Notes: generated from the letters alone by a model not told the origin. 64,000 nucleotides of DNA from Schistocerca nitens (GCF_023898315.1 NC_064616.1:531111102-531175101); one strand, 5' to 3'. Positions 22,706-35,548 are shown, numbered from the stretch's first letter. Numbers and translations: made by a program.

Positions 22706-25700
22706 AATTTGGATTCTTGTTGAGGCAGGATACCAAAAATCCTTAAAGCCTGCCTTCACGTTTCTGCATGCTTTATCCAGCATTTTCACAGCATCTAAGA
22801 TGTTGATAGTTGTAGGGAAGTCATCATCAGTGACGTTTCATTCGGACCACTTCATGCCTGTTGTTTCCTTTGGCACTCTTGATTATTCATTGATCTAAGT
22901 GCTGCAATTTCAATGTAGTTACATGATAAAAATTGCTTTGTCATTGATTTTAACAGACTGATAGCATTGTGCATACTCCAATTATCCACAAACGACACCT
23001 TTTTTTAACTGTCAGGAGTTGTTTTTCTATCAAAATCCGTTAATCAGTTGGAAAATGATTCTAACATCATCTATGCTTTCTTGTTCAGTTTACTCGATAG
23101 GGAACGATTTTTGCCCAGAAAAACATCGGAGTTTCTTAGGTTTCCCAATCACAAGTGGCTTTAGTTTTTCTGTGCTAATGGAACAGTAACACTATCTTTG
23201 CTTAGCTTGTTCCTGAAGGTTTGTCTGGAAGACATTGATAAAAAGTCAGTTTGTGTTAAAAACATCATTCTGTTTGTCATCTTGAAGGATCTTTGCAATT
23301 CTAACTTTCAAACATAACAAATTTTGTTATGTACACTGGCACTTTTCACCATTCACTTTTTGAAAAACAGTACCATGTCTTCTCCTTAAATTTTATAACC
23401 ACCCATTACTTGTGTTAACTGTATTGTATTTCAACGTTGCTGCAAAGTAATCTGCATTTTCTTTCAAAAGAAGTCCACCAATTATTGTTCCTCTGTTGTC
23501 TGAACCTTTATCATTTCCGATCTGTCCCTTCATCTGTGGTAATCAGGCGGTCTTCATTTTTGGTTACTGTCAATGGTGTTCTTGCCAGAATTTCAAACTC
23601 TGCAGCTATATATTTCTTTTCCTTCACTCCTGCTTTCACTGTGTCAATTGACTTTTGCTTTTTGGTGATTGTCAGTTCTGCTTAAAGCCTGTGCCTCTCA
23701 CTTGCTCCTCACACTCAGTCAAACTGCACTGTCAAAAATCACACCAGCGTGGAGGTCGCAGGAGCTGCAATGCGATGCAGATATCACTGTTGTGTCGATG
23801 CAGGGAGAGGCAGGACTGGGATTTGTGCAAACTCCCCATATGAAAGGCTTAGATATCTAGTGGTGGTTTCGATTTAGTGTGTTTGTCCTCTGATCTTAGA
23901 TATGTAGAGGTTAAATCTGCCCTTCTTGAGCCTTTCAAAAGGCGGGTTTTCTTCAAAAATATCAAGGTTTTGGGCTTCCAAGGGAAGGGAATGAAGGAAA
24001 AATTCGATAAAGACAGGTCTTAGATATATTGAGGTTTGGCAGTACTTGATAACTGTACAGATTCTGAGAGTCAAAACTTTTAAAATAGTGAGTTTAATTA
24101 CGTTATTTGCCTTTGCTACCTAAGATATTATGTGTTCTTGTTATGAACTAACATCCATAGGTTGTGGACGTTAGTTCTGGTACCCATAGGATTTTAGAAT
24201 TTAAAAATATTCTATTTTTCAGAGTAATACTTAAATCATTCTTGTTTATAAAGTGTGTGTAAACATCTGAGGCGTCTTCTGTGTACCTTAATCTCCACTT
24301 TTCCTTTCTGTCACGTACTGAAGTAATATTATACATATTTGCCAATTTCTGTATGATTCATTTTCCAGATATAATGTGCCTAAAAAGTATTACAGCTCGT
24401 TCATTCACCATTTTAACATTCACCATTGAGAAAAGCTATCCACCAGACTTATCCGTGCATTTCTGCTCCTGCATGTTTCTAATGATATCTATCCATCTTC
24501 CATGAGCAGCCCATGGTCTCAGTACCTTATGTTGCGCATCTCTGTATTGCTTGCAGAGTAACACTTCATATTTTGTATTAAAATCCCCCATACCATTTCC
24601 AGTTTTCCATTGAAATTGTACGTATAGTACATGATAGTTCAATGTTTATTGTGGTAAACAGATGTGGCACAGTGATGTAATTTTTTTTAAATGTGTGGCA
24701 AATGTATTTAGTACTGAATTGATTTCCCATTGGCAGAATTGTGCTCATTTACCAAATTCACAATAAATTTCATATTCCTGTGGGTGTTTCAGCTTCCAAG
24801 ATTTCTCTTTGGTGGACCATGTGGGGAATATTAAGTTGACTTACCTGTTCTGTCTTAAACATACACAACATTTACCCTTGACTAGTGAGTTAAGTCAGTA
24901 ATCAGTAGTATGATTGACTAGCACCATTACGTAGTTTCCATGATGAAGCAAACCCTTTTGTTGTCCATTGGTACTATTGGCCGCATTTTTCAGTTTTACC
25001 ATTATATTAAAAGCAGGCAGAAAGGCCAGTGTGCAGCAAAGTGGTCACACATTCAATCTTGGAGGTGTTCTGAGAAGAAAAACTGCAGTCAGATGACATA
25101 AAACATAAATATTTTCACAGCTAGAGAAATACCCATATTGACAATCAAACTTCAACAAGGTTTGCTCTTCAGTTTATTAAAATAACGCAGGATGTTTAAA
25201 AATGATTTGTCAGCTCTTGGATAAATGTATTCTACAAAATATTACATGCAAAGTACATGGAAAAGTAAATTTTGAAGTTTCTTACACATCTCGTGTTGCC
25301 CTAGAAACATCTATGTGGCGGTCAAGTTCAACTTACACACATTCAAACATGACCCAGTCAGTGTTTGCAAGTGCAGAAGTGATATGATCCTGGATTTCAG
25401 TCAGTGTTGCCAGCATATGTGATACGTAAACATTCCGTAACATATCCCCGAAGAAGAGTACTGGAAGGGCAGGAGACCTCAGTGGCCCCGAGTGCCAAAT
25501 CCTCTGGAGCACAATGCCCAATCCACCAAGTTGGAAGTTTCTTGTTCAGATAGTGGTGCACTACCTCATTCTAATGAGGTGGAGCTCAGTCCTTTTGGAA
25601 TTTGAAGTTTGGAGTAACAGCTATCAGTTCAGGAAACAACTAGTTTTGCAACATTTTGTGGTACATTATACCTGTGACGGCTTTTTCAGGAGCAGGTAGA

Positions 25701-28700
25701 GCCATACACTTAGCTACGTGAAACAGCACAGGAGACATAAACCTGTGGAGAATTATATCTTTCTGTCTCTACTGCTACACTAAGATTTGTTGTGATGACT
25801 CACTTGACCTTGTATGTGCAACGGCAATACATCACTGAACAAGAGTTGGTGTGTAATTTCATTTTTCTCAGAACAGTCGTAGTTACATCACAGCAAAACC
25901 TTAAAAACAAAAAAATTAAAATATACTCTTTACTGACTATTAGTACACAGTTGTGGGCATCATATATTTGAAGCTTGGGTTTCAATACCCAATGACTCAT
26001 TTGTGAACACTCTGTATTAAAAACCAAGAGAAATTAAATATCAATAAAGACTTACAACTAAATGAACAGGTATTACTAACTGTGCAGTATAATGATTGAA
26101 AGACCTGGAATTCTTGGCAAATCACCCATCTGATTTTTCTGTTTACATATTAATACATCAGAAAATAAACACTTACCTTGTCAGAACTTGGTTAAATGCA
26201 TAACGTGGAATTTTTAGTAAAAGTGAAACCAGCAAAGAACAAAATCAGGTCACACTTCACCTTGACTGCCAAGACGAAAAAAGTATCCTCTATGTAATTG
26301 TGTATAAGGGAAAGATAAGTATGGTGAAGCGGAAATCAGTCATTGGTGCCAGTTCACCACGAAAACCTTTTCTTCCTCAAGAAAACTAGAGAAAGATGTG
26401 GTTAACTATGTAGTCAGTTGTAATGTTGTTGTTGTCACATGAGTTTGTTTTCTTATATTGCTGATTTTGCTGCAGTGGGTACACCTTTCATGAAAACTTC
26501 TTCTTGCATTACTCTTATTGTTGTGCCAAGTTATGCAACATAGTAAATATGAAAATATTTATTAACTTTAATAACAGAATTGGGCAGTTGTTGCTATCTG
26601 CCAGTAATAACTGTATGCAGGTGAAAATCAGTGGCCTATAAAGGATTTTCAGGCATAGCCCTTCCACAGCTACACTTTTTTCTTTGTTATCAGACTGTTG
26701 ACAAGTAAGGAGAAACATGTTCAATGTGACCTGACTGCTGTGTGTTCCAATTTATGTGTGAATAGTTTGTGTGGCTTCAATGAATTTGAGGCTTACACTA
26801 GGATTTTGGCATTGAAGTTAATTATGAACTGGAAGAAAAAGGTTGCTGTGGAAGAATTACTTCTGGAAATGTTATCAGCAACAGATATGTTTCAAATTTC
26901 TCTCTAAAACATGAAGAAAATCGTGAACTAGATTGTCTTCATCACATTTTTAGACACTTATCATTGATTGGTTGTTTATGGTAGTTACAGAAGAATAGGA
27001 CAGTTGTTAACTGCAAGAGCTAATATTGGTACTTACAAAATATTTTAAGTGAAAGAAATTTGATGAGTATTGTCAAATAGGTTTATGGTGGTTTTTTGTT
27101 TACTATTGTACACCAAATTGGTGCTTGGTACTGTGCCCTGTGTGGTGTCATTACCATGTAAGAACATGTTTTCAATTTAAAACTAAGTAGTTGGCATTGC
27201 AAATTGAGCAAATACTTGAAGTGCAAGATGTCGCTGCAGTTACAGCAAGATCTTCATGATGAGACAGCTGTATGATGTACTGCCTGCTTGTGAAACCAGG
27301 CAGCTTTCTTAGAACACTGGTGTTTGCATTTCATTAATCTTAACTTCTTCTTATTCCTTCTCTTCTTAGACACATTTCTGCAAATTTTTGCAGTCATTTG
27401 GTTCTCAAAAGCAGTAACTAAGCTAATGGGAATAAACTCGCCTTTATGAAATTAATGTAACATATTTTGAAAAGTGTATTTTGCAAGCACTAGAAGAAGA
27501 GGAAGAGTTTTGACTTGTATTTCTACTTCTCTTTATTTCTTTGAGTTATGTTAGAAACTAATTGGATGGCTATGACTTGGCATAGTGATGGAAAATTGTG
27601 TTTATATTCACGTGGTGATGCAGTAGTTATGATTCTCACCAGTCATACTCATTTACCTTTTGCAATAGCAAACTTATTTCCCCATTTTATCCAATCCAAT
27701 GTTCCGCTCCCTTCAATTAAAGTACTGTCAAAAAAACCATAATCTTCCTTAGCTATGTACAGAAGCTTTTAATGCAGCAGATATAAGAAACAGTGATGAG
27801 ATATTTATATTTAAGTAAGAAGAATTTTAGACTATGTGCAGTGAGGTTGTGATATTGTAAAAGAATGCTCTAATGATCTTATTCACATTTACTAATTAAT
27901 CTAGGTTTTGTTTAGAAATTAATTCTTTCCTTCCAAGAATTGATTTTCCTGCAAGTAAAATTTTATAATTTGTCTAATATGTAATTTATTTTGCTGTTTC
28001 TGAGTAGATGCTCTGAGACATGGTGCATCACAATTTGAGCAACAGGCTGGAAAGTTGAAACGAAAGTATTGGTGGAAGAACATAAAGGTAATTTCTGACT
28101 AATTTAATATCATTCTTGTCTATTAGGTTTAAGGGAAAATGTAATGTCGTGTTCAGTATTTAATGTTCTGTTATAGTTCAACATTTTTCATAGTTGATGC
28201 ACCTGTTTCAACATGCTTGTTGTAATTCTACTGAAAAATAGTAATAATGTTTGTTTATTAAGTAGTTCTTTATCTACAGAATAAAAGAAATGATTAATTT
28301 GTCTTGGTTTCAGATGATGATCATCATTGGTATCGTTTGTACAGTTGTACTTATAATAATAATAGGTATGTATATCAATAACGTGGTAGGATATGTAGTT
28401 TTATATCCTGACATAAGCATATCAGTACATTTCAGTGTGCCATAGTGATAAAATTACCATCACTTTTAATAAGTCTTTAATGTCAACTGGCTAATGATAT
28501 ATCCTGACTTTTCCCTCTTCCTGCAATTTTCACTGCATGTATCCTTGACATACTAATTCTCATTGACATGGTTGTGTTAACAGATAATTATTTATGAAAT
28601 CTTTTTACTTCGATGTTTCTGGTGTCATAGTTCATATTTGCATAACATCTATCACATTGTGAATGATGAGTCTCAATTGTGATTTGGTTTCTTACTTCCA

Positions 28701-31700
28701 AATGAACTAGTTTGTAGGGAATCAAACCTGCAATTAGAGGAAAAATAATAAATGTTCAAGCAATCAATATAAATGCAACCTATTAATATATTCTCTCAGT
28801 TGGCATTGGTTGATGAATACCATATGCAGGACATTGGAACTGAAGTTGAAACATGGTGTAAAAAAAAAATGGTTTGCAGATTAGTAATGCCTTCTTTATG
28901 CACTCCTTGCTTGTAAAGAATAGAAATTCAAATACTGTTAGAAATATAAATTGTTGAGATACATTCTGCTAGTTACAGAACTGTGAAAAGAAAATTGGAT
29001 TTTTAAGAACACTTCTATTTCCTATAAAGAAATGTTAACACAGCATTCTTGTTGCACCTCTTATGGAACAGCACAAAATGTATTATACAGAAAATATAGA
29101 TAAGCTGTAATAACTTCATAGTTCACAATTCCAGTCCAAGCCATGTCGTCATAAATTGTAGAACACATGAAGTGAATAGCCCAGGGTCCAGCAAATATGC
29201 CAATCTGTAGAACAGCAGTGAAAAAAATAGTCCAGTTGAAATCCATAAAGCAGCCAGGCCATAAAAGTACAGTATATGTGGGGGTAGACATTAGCACAGC
29301 TGGATTTGACATGTGTTCCAGCAGCTGGGATTTATTTCCAGCTTATGTTGTTGGTCAGGCCCATGTGATGGCCCTCTGGCATTTCTTGCTAGCCGCCAGA
29401 GGAATCACTGATAGCGGACATCACAGGATATCAACCTCACTATCTGTTATTACTATAGCAGTGAAACATGAACTCTCATATTTATAAAAACTCCAGTTAA
29501 CAAGTGCATAAATAAGATTAGTTGGATTCCTTGAAAATAGCTATATTAGTTTCTAATGAAATGTTTATATTTCAATCTTTATCATAATTATCCTACATGT
29601 TCTTAAATGCTGTCCAGCCATTTCCCATCAGATTGTCTCAGCCTTCCATTCTCCTTTGGAAACTGGCAAAGAGCTCCTTCCTCATTTTCCATTCTTCACC
29701 TAGCTTCCCACACTGTCCATCGTCATTTTATTTTCATTACAGTGGTAATTAAATCTTCCATTAGTCTGTACCCTGTTCCATTTGTATATTTTGTTATCTC
29801 TTCTGTTAATTTCCAACATGGATCTATGGATTGTTTGCTGAAGAATCCTCTGATTTTTAGATAGCTTTTGCATTAAAAGTCTGTGTCACCATTTTAAGAC
29901 AAAATGCTAGTAGATATTGGTTCTACACTTTCCATTTCAGACACATAGGAATTTAATTTTTTGAGTATGCTTCAGCACTTTCTATTTACAGTGAAACTCA
30001 TATTTTACATTTTCATGTGGTCCAGACCTAAAAAAATGCAAAATTGAGGAAAATGTTAAAACCCCCAAAATAAGAGCAAAAACATGTGTACTTGGCGTAC
30101 ATAATTAAGGATCGCAGTCCTCTCCAATACTTTGTATAAAATCTTTCAGAGTGAAGGAAATTAAATGTACATTGCAATGTTTGTACAGTAATTTGTGGTA
30201 ATGGATTTCATCAGTTCTTAACACTTCGCTGTCCGCAAGTCTCATACAAATTTATTTACTTGGCACCGGCAATGCTAATTCAGATTGCTTCGCTTATCGC
30301 CAGCTGCTTGTCACCTTTCCATTGATGACAAGCTTCAAACACATGGAGTTCTGCGCACTTTAATTTTTCTGGAAATCCTCTATTTTTCCATATCATTCCA
30401 CAAACACGAATTTTCTTTTCAAATAACTTCTCTGCAATTTCTACACTGTTATAATAATTACCCATGTAGAGGTGCTGACACTTTCCATAAGAAGGTGTGA
30501 GTAGTTCCATAACAGTTTTTGCTGAAGGCTGTCCATTGCTGGAATGTAGCTTGAATGAGGAAATGTGTCCCGTACTTCAATCTCACAGCGTCCGAATGAG
30601 TATGCCATATTTTGTAGTTTTTGACAGATTGTAAACTTTAAAATATAACTGTTCATGCCACAGTACCATTCCTTCATCAATAGTGATGTTCTGACTTAGA
30701 TTAAATGTGTCTTTAAACTTTTGGAAAAATAATAAATTATGAATTTCACTTTGAAAAGCTGTCGGCATTATCTGGTTTATTGTTGTCATCGGAAAAATGT
30801 GGAAAACATAATATTTGTCTGAATCTGTTGCAGAACATCGTTTTGCAAAATGTCGGTGTGTGTATCAACAGATTCATTAACCACTAATCATTGGTCTTAG
30901 CTTTTTTTTCCCATAAGGATAGCACGCCCAAACCATTATCTAAGTTCAGGTCTCTTAACGTCGACAAATTTAGCATGTTTTTATCTAGTTTCCTTCTGTT
31001 GCAATTTTGACTGTAGTACTTGTTGGTTCCGTTGCTAATATATTCAAATAGATTGTTCCCAATAGGTAATTCTATGATGTCCTTTACGCTCTGTGTATAT
31101 TTGGACCCGCGCGTGCAGTGTCAATGATCTTTTGAATTATTGCTATTTTCATATTGATATGCAAGTTTAAAATTTAGTTGGATAGTACGTGATTTTTGTG
31201 CCTACTTACAAAGTTGCTCTATATAGTTCTTTCGCTCTGTTGAAACTTACCTGCACCAGAGGCAAGCACTTACAACACTAACTTATATCGGGCAGTGCCT
31301 TCTTTCTTGAGGGCGGTTACTGTAGATTTTGTTGACAGTGTGTTAAAAACTCAGACAATTTTAGGCTTTTAGACAAGTTTGCATTCTTCTAATGAATTAA
31401 AACTCCTTCTTTCTTTCTATGTAGCTCGTGATAATGTTCATAAATATGTTGTGTTAACTTGTGTAAGAAACATTTAAAGGAAATTCAGATTGTTTCGAAA
31501 ATTTCCTGTTGTTGGTTACTGTGCCTTCTGCCTCCAAATTGATGAAATGTGCTGTCTATGGATCATAAGCTTCAGTTTTCTCTTCATGCTTCCATTGTTT
31601 AATTTTTTCCACCTACCATATGTTGATTTTATCTTCAACATCCTCTTGAAGATTTCTGAATAACTTTTGTGTACCCAAAATGAGATTTTCTCTCTGCGGC

Positions 31701-31847
31701 GAGTATATTTTATTTTTCTGTCTTCTTACCTGCAGCGTCTTTTGCTGTCAAAGTTTCCTTGTGAAATAACCTTCTGTTTAATGTGTTGTTAATAAATTAT
31801 TGAGGAGGGAAAATGAAAATTGGTAAGTGCAAAAAACATTATGAAAG

Positions 31848-31898
<51 letters not shown>

Positions 31899-34800
31899 AT
31901 TAACTTAAGATGAATAATTAGGAGTCTGGTAAATGCCACACATGTAGAGTAAAACTTCATATTTTCACTTGGAGATTTTGGGATGCAACTTGTCACTGAG
32001 ACACATCATGTTATTTCCTTTGTAACATTAAGAGGAAGCAGTCGGTATTTTAGGAATGTTGGTGATATGAACATCTCAGACTCTCAAATGGTGCAGAATC
32101 GGTTGGTGTTTATCTGATGTTGGCAGGTGTGATCTGTGACCTCTTCGAGAGGGAGTTTCATTGCTAGATGTTTCCACCAAGTATTTCTTGAAAAAGAAAA
32201 GATTCTCCAAGCACTCTCCTTTATGTGGATGCATCTTTCCAAATAGCTTAACTAAAATGGCTCAGTGTGCTTCCATGAGAAGATCGCTAAGGAATATTTT
32301 TTAACTGCATTCTGCATAAAAGGTCAATGAAAACACCCCACTTCCCACCTAGAGATAGGCATTTCTGTATAGTAGGTTGGCTGCGTCTTTCTGAATTTTG
32401 AGACGGTGAAGCAACCACTTGCACAGGAAAAAAGTGAATTCCATTCTCATCTACATTGATTGCTGTCTGCTGCTGTGTTGAATAAAAATCAGGGACATTG
32501 CAATAGCAGAATTTTTATTTTATTTATTAGTTAAATTGATAGACATTCTTTTTATCACCAGTTAAGACACCGAATGTTGTGTTTGTTGACAGGGCCTCAA
32601 TCCAGTTAAGTAACTTTAGAGTAAAATGAACAGTGTTTAATGTAGAAAAAACTGCCCAATGTAATAGTCACAGGTTTGCTTCATATTATTTCATATCATT
32701 ACTTTGGATGATTAAATAAAGATGAACTGTGGCTCTTTCTACATAATTATGTATTTCAATGCAGATTACTAGATTTTGCCCATATTGCTGCTAGAATACA
32801 CATAAAAGCCACAAAAATTGAGGAATGGTGGGAAACATTCATTGACGATTAGTGTGAAGGAAATAAGTGCTGTTCACTTTAAGTACAAACTTAATTTTAA
32901 AATATTACTAGTAACTCTCTCCAATATTTACATGGTTTTCAAGATCCTTTGTTGTTGTTGTTGTTGTTGTTGTGGTCTTCAGTCCTGAGATTGGTTTGAT
33001 GCAGCTCTCCATACTACTCTATCCTGTGCAAGTTTCTTCATCTCCCAGTACCTACTGCAACCTACATCCTTCTGAATCTGCTTAGTGTATTGATCTCTTG
33101 GTCTCCCTCTACGATTTTTCCCCTCCACGCTGCCCTCCAATGCTAAATTTGTGATCCCTTGATGCCTCAAAACATGTCCTACCAACCGATCCCTTCTTCT
33201 AGTCAAGTTGTGCCACAAACTTCTCTTCTCCCCAATCCTATTCAATACCTCCTCATTAGTTATTGCTGTACCTATCAGCTGTAATAATTTAGAGATTTTG
33301 CAGAAAATCTTTAGTTTTGTTTTCACCTACTGACAACAGACATGGTATATGTACATACATATTATATATCTGTTCCTTCGGACATGTCTGACCTGCTGCG
33401 ATAATATGAATAGCAATCATGGACGAAATGGCAAACATAGTACATCATAAAAGTGTTTGTACTCCTCAGGTATACAAGAATCATCTTCCTTTATCTCTTA
33501 ATTTAGCAAGCATATTTTATTGGGACCTAGTGTTGGATATGGTAGATTTGTGAGTTATCTGGGTGCAGGTTAGCTTGGTTGAGCCATTCAAAAAGAGTGT
33601 ATGAACATGCCAGCAGTGAGGACCCAGACACTGTGAATGTGTCTCTTCCCAGTTTCTTTCTGATAGGAAGTCTTTTTTTATATATGAGTTGCTGAGACTT
33701 TCAAAGTGAGAAATATTTGATTTTATTACTTCCCTTAAGGGGAAACTTACTTTTGCTGTACTTCACAATTACCCCTGGTATCTGATGTATACTACAGATT
33801 TGGCCATGCCTCTTTAGCAACAGTTGTACAAGATCAAAATCCGTACCACAAGGAGCGAAAGAATAACCACCAGCTACAAAGCCCTAGTAATTGGTATAAA
33901 AGTAGTTCTTCACTCGTATGCGCATAATCTCTTGTTCCTTCCCACAATGAATTTCTCTTTTTCAGAATTCACATCACTTTCTTCCACCACTAACCGACAG
34001 TCTGCCTTTTCATAACAATATGTGTCAAATGGCAGTAATTTTCTTCTCAATGACTGAGGCAAAAAACAGTTGAGAGAGATAAAACTAAATAAAAGACCAC
34101 TGTCTTCAGTATTGTAACTGGTACACAGTCAGCAACTGACTCCTTTTCTTTGTGGAGTTGTGAAAAGAGTATATAAATGTCTCCAGTTCATTAGTTAAGA
34201 CCCAGGATAGTTCATCAAAGCATGTTAGGTTAGTCTCTGGAAGTATTATTGTAGCAATTCGAGCATTTTCTCCAAAAGTTGAGAGGCCCTTCCTGCACTG
34301 ACTAATCCATATGTGCTGGCCAGTATGAGAGACCACATCCTTTTCAGTGAGTCTCGGAGCACTAAATTAATTTGTTTGTAGTGCCTGTTTGGTGTTTGAC
34401 CCTACTTTCATCATAAAGTGAGTTACTGGTGTATGTGAATTTGGTGAATTGACAGTGTGACAGTTACAACACAACCATCAAAATTTGTGGTTATTATAGT
34501 CTGCAGACACAATGTGAAATGGGTTTTCTCTGCTTCAGAAACACTTTTCATGGGATCAGTGTACAGACCGAAGTGGAAAACATAGTTATGACTACAGAAA
34601 ACGAATTGTAGGTGAGCATGACAGTTGCCCAGGTGAATGTGTGGTAGACAATGATGTTCGTTGCCGGATTCCAAAAGAAAAGAAAAGAAATTACTGGGGT
34701 GGTAGCTGCATGGTAGTTCGGTATAAAGGTAAAATGAATTGGAGCAGTATGAATGCATACAGCTGAAGACTCCAGTGCAGTGAAATGTAGAAGGGGAGAG

Positions 34801-35263
34801 TAAGGTTAGAGCAGTAAGCAAAAGATAAATGGCACAACTATAATGATGGTAGCCTAAAAAAAGAATTAGACAAGTAATTTATACAAAACTTAAATTGGTT
34901 TCTAATACTAAGACTGTATGAAATTCTTTATTGCTTCTGCAAAATCATTTTTTTTTTCCCTCCAAGTTGCTTTATCCAGTCAGCCATGTTTTATTCATAG
35001 TGCTAAACTTCTAGTAAGTGTTCCTACAACAAACTTTCTGTTGAATAAACTTCAAAATCTAAGTGACAAATAATAAGTAAAAATATTCCACTAATAAAGT
35101 CTCAGTGCACCCCTGTACGGAGTACTATTTTAGAAAATATTTGTAGTTAAGTTTGTAACTGATTGATGGTTATCTAATCTCAGCTTCTATATGGAGTTCA
35201 GTTTCCGGAGGAGGAGAGTCAGCTGCTGTCACAACTGCTGCCCCACAGAACCAATCACAATAA
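14872..35263 (+). CDS. Synaptobrevin / VAMP (R-SNARE), six exons
   Basis: Vesicle membrane R-SNARE. It pairs with syntaxin and SNAP-25 to drive vesicle fusion. Coding exons: 14872-14873, 16082-16202, 17707-17785, 28008-28087, 28314-28365 and 35184-35263, all with GT/AG borders and matching phases (2,0,1,0,1). The 137-residue product has a proline/glycine-rich N-terminus ([10 protein letters not shown], then [19 protein letters not shown]) and a SNARE motif at about 31-88. The zero-layer arginine is R56 in VLERDQKL. A basic/tryptophan linker follows ([12 protein letters not shown], 83-94), then one membrane segment (about 95-115) and a 22-residue luminal tail. [17 protein letters not shown] matches, from memory, Drosophila Syb (including the glycine). 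The [15 protein letters not shown] part is closer to nSyb, so it may represent the ancestral single gene. Confidence 0.95.
14874..17706 (+). other. Syb introns 1 and 2
   Basis: Intron 1 is 14874-16081 and intron 2 is 16203-17706. Apart from exon 2 I recognise no gene or transposon in them. Confidence 0.6.
16082..16202 (+). CDS. Syb exon 2
   Basis: 121 bp between acceptor TTCAATACAG and donor GTAATT. It codes for residues 1 (third base) to 41: [40 protein letters not shown]. It ends in phase 0. Confidence 0.95.
17707..17785 (+). CDS. Syb exon 3 (first half of SNARE motif)
   Basis: 79 bp, acceptor TTACAG, donor GTAAGG. Codes [20 protein letters not shown] and ELDNRA, including the zero-layer arginine. 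Ends in phase 1. Confidence 0.97.
19110..19250 (+). repeat. Old copy of the tRNA-like repeat found as inverted dimer at 49981
   Basis: Block order matches the right arm at 50281-50521: AGTAAAG.T.TGAGG, TTGGGT..T.AG, GGTAG..CACTTGCC, AAGGCAAA-like, AGTCCTG-like and CCAG.AAGTTTC. Strongly diverged, single copy, + orientation. Confidence 0.6.
20391..20549. repeat. Dispersed repeat, copy 2
   Basis: Diverged partner of 2281-2425, inside Syb intron 3. Confidence 0.55.
21560..21860 (-). mobile_element. LINE endonuclease scrap
   Basis: The - strand reads [17 protein letters not shown], then [17 protein letters not shown], then [18 protein letters not shown], with stops between. This is the order of apurinic-type LINE endonuclease motifs (YRPP, GDFN, TR...S.ID). 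Old and dead, within Syb intron 3. Confidence 0.6.
22656..22703. repeat. (GT)n microsatellite
   Basis: 48 bp, beside the 3' side of the Tigger remnant. Confidence 0.97.
22740..23720 (-). mobile_element. Tigger/pogo-type DNA transposon remnant
   Basis: On the - strand, pieces in family order: [18 protein letters not shown] and NTSNGWL, then [17 protein letters not shown] (CENP-B-like helix-turn-helix), DVFNTN (eroded first catalytic block, normally DVFN.DE), and [26 protein letters not shown] and [10 protein letters not shown] come last (C-terminal region). At least five stops interrupt it. Family call from motif order. Confidence 0.75.
25190..25650 (-). mobile_element. Mariner-like (IS630-Tc1) remnant
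   Basis: Starts near a terminal-repeat-like GCAGGATGTTTAAAAATG (25188) and on the - strand reads [19 protein letters not shown] then [17 protein letters not shown], typical of the transposase C-terminus (SPD..PLDFFLWG..K..VY). The catalytic D of SPD is lost. Lies in Syb intron 3. Confidence 0.55.
28008..28087 (+). CDS. Syb exon 4 (second half of SNARE motif)
   Basis: 80 bp after a 10.2-kb intron, acceptor TTTCTGAGTAG, donor GTAATT. Codes [20 protein letters not shown] and YWWKNIK. RH at 71-72, where relatives usually have QQ or QA, is a local difference. Confidence 0.97.
28314..28365 (+). CDS. Syb exon 5 (membrane segment)
   Basis: 52 bp after a 226-bp intron, acceptor TTGGTTTCAG, donor GTATGT. 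Codes [17 protein letters not shown] and ends in phase 1. Confidence 0.95.
30270..31140 (-). mobile_element. piggyBac-type transposon remnant
   Basis: On the - strand: [19 protein letters not shown] (N-terminal region, near 31050), then [15 protein letters not shown] (near 30680), which carries the first catalytic aspartate. [18 protein letters not shown] (near 30450) follows, where relatives have TDNYYNS, so the second catalytic aspartate is now glycine. Stops and frame changes separate the pieces. A dead copy in Syb intron 5. Confidence 0.8.
31851..31896. repeat. (GA)n microsatellite
   Basis: 46 bp of GA repeats in Syb intron 5. Confidence 0.97.
32949..33290 (-). mobile_element. 3' end of the RTE-like LINE
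   Basis: On the - strand the frame covers [34 protein letters not shown] and [20 protein letters not shown], the conserved C-terminus of this LINE family. A stop and a (CAA)n tail follow (TTG repeats at 32949-32972 on the + strand). 5'-truncated, as is usual for LINE insertions. It has few changes and so is fairly young. Confidence 0.85.
35184..35263 (+). CDS. Syb exon 6 (luminal tail and stop)
   Basis: 80 bp after a 6.8-kb intron, acceptor TCTAATCTCAG. Codes [16 protein letters not shown] and [10 protein letters not shown], then TAA. The frame fits exon 5 exactly. The tail is serine/glycine/threonine rich. No other terminal exon was found, but alternative ends are common in this family. Confidence 0.85.
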
Positions 35264-35417
35264 AGTCATCGTGTCATGTATGTATCACTGCAAATAAAAT
35301 TTGTAATTAATTTTGTATGTATAGTCAGTAACCATGTTCATTATTCTTAGTGTGGCTACTAGTGAAGTCACTATTTGTTTTTGCTTTTCTTATCATTTTT
35401 TTACTGAAATAAATAAA
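35259..35417 (+). promoter_or_regulatory. Candidate poly(A) signals of Syb
   Basis: AATAAA occurs at 35259 (overlapping the stop codon), 35293 and 35408/35412. The last pair would give a 3' untranslated region of about 160-180 bases. The real end could lie further on. Confidence 0.4.
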
Positions 35418-35548
35418 AATCTAAGTGAGATAACAATAATGAACTTGCAGGAGTTACTGGCTCCTGATTTTAATTTATGAATGTGTTGATCAAAATTTTA
35501 AAGTTTGGTATACTCTGTGTAATTATTGAAGTAAGTTTGCTTGTGATT

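Larger units (their letters stand above)
17786..28007 (+). other. Syb intron 3 (10.2 kb)
   Basis: The largest intron, loaded with old transposon scraps listed separately (19110-19250, 20391-20549, 21560-21860, 22740-23720, 25190-25650). The stretches 17786-19109, 19251-20390, 20550-21559, 23721-25189 and 25651-28007 hold nothing I recognise. Confidence 0.7.
28366..35183 (+). other. Syb intron 5 (6.8 kb)
   Basis: Holds the piggyBac remnant, a GA microsatellite and a LINE 3' end, listed separately. The stretches 28366-30269, 31141-31850, 31897-32948 and 33291-35183 show nothing I recognise. Confidence 0.7.

Noticed and set aside
28366-28446. Read-through of exon 5 into intron 5 as an alternative C-terminus
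   Set aside because: An open frame of about 27 codons exists up to TAG, but the donor GTATGT is good and exon 6 fits in phase. No evidence of retention.
29061-29312. Hydrophobic 83-residue frame on the - strand, membrane-like
   Set aside because: No recognised family, no splice partners or start context, and it sits in a Syb intron. Probably chance in AT-rich DNA.
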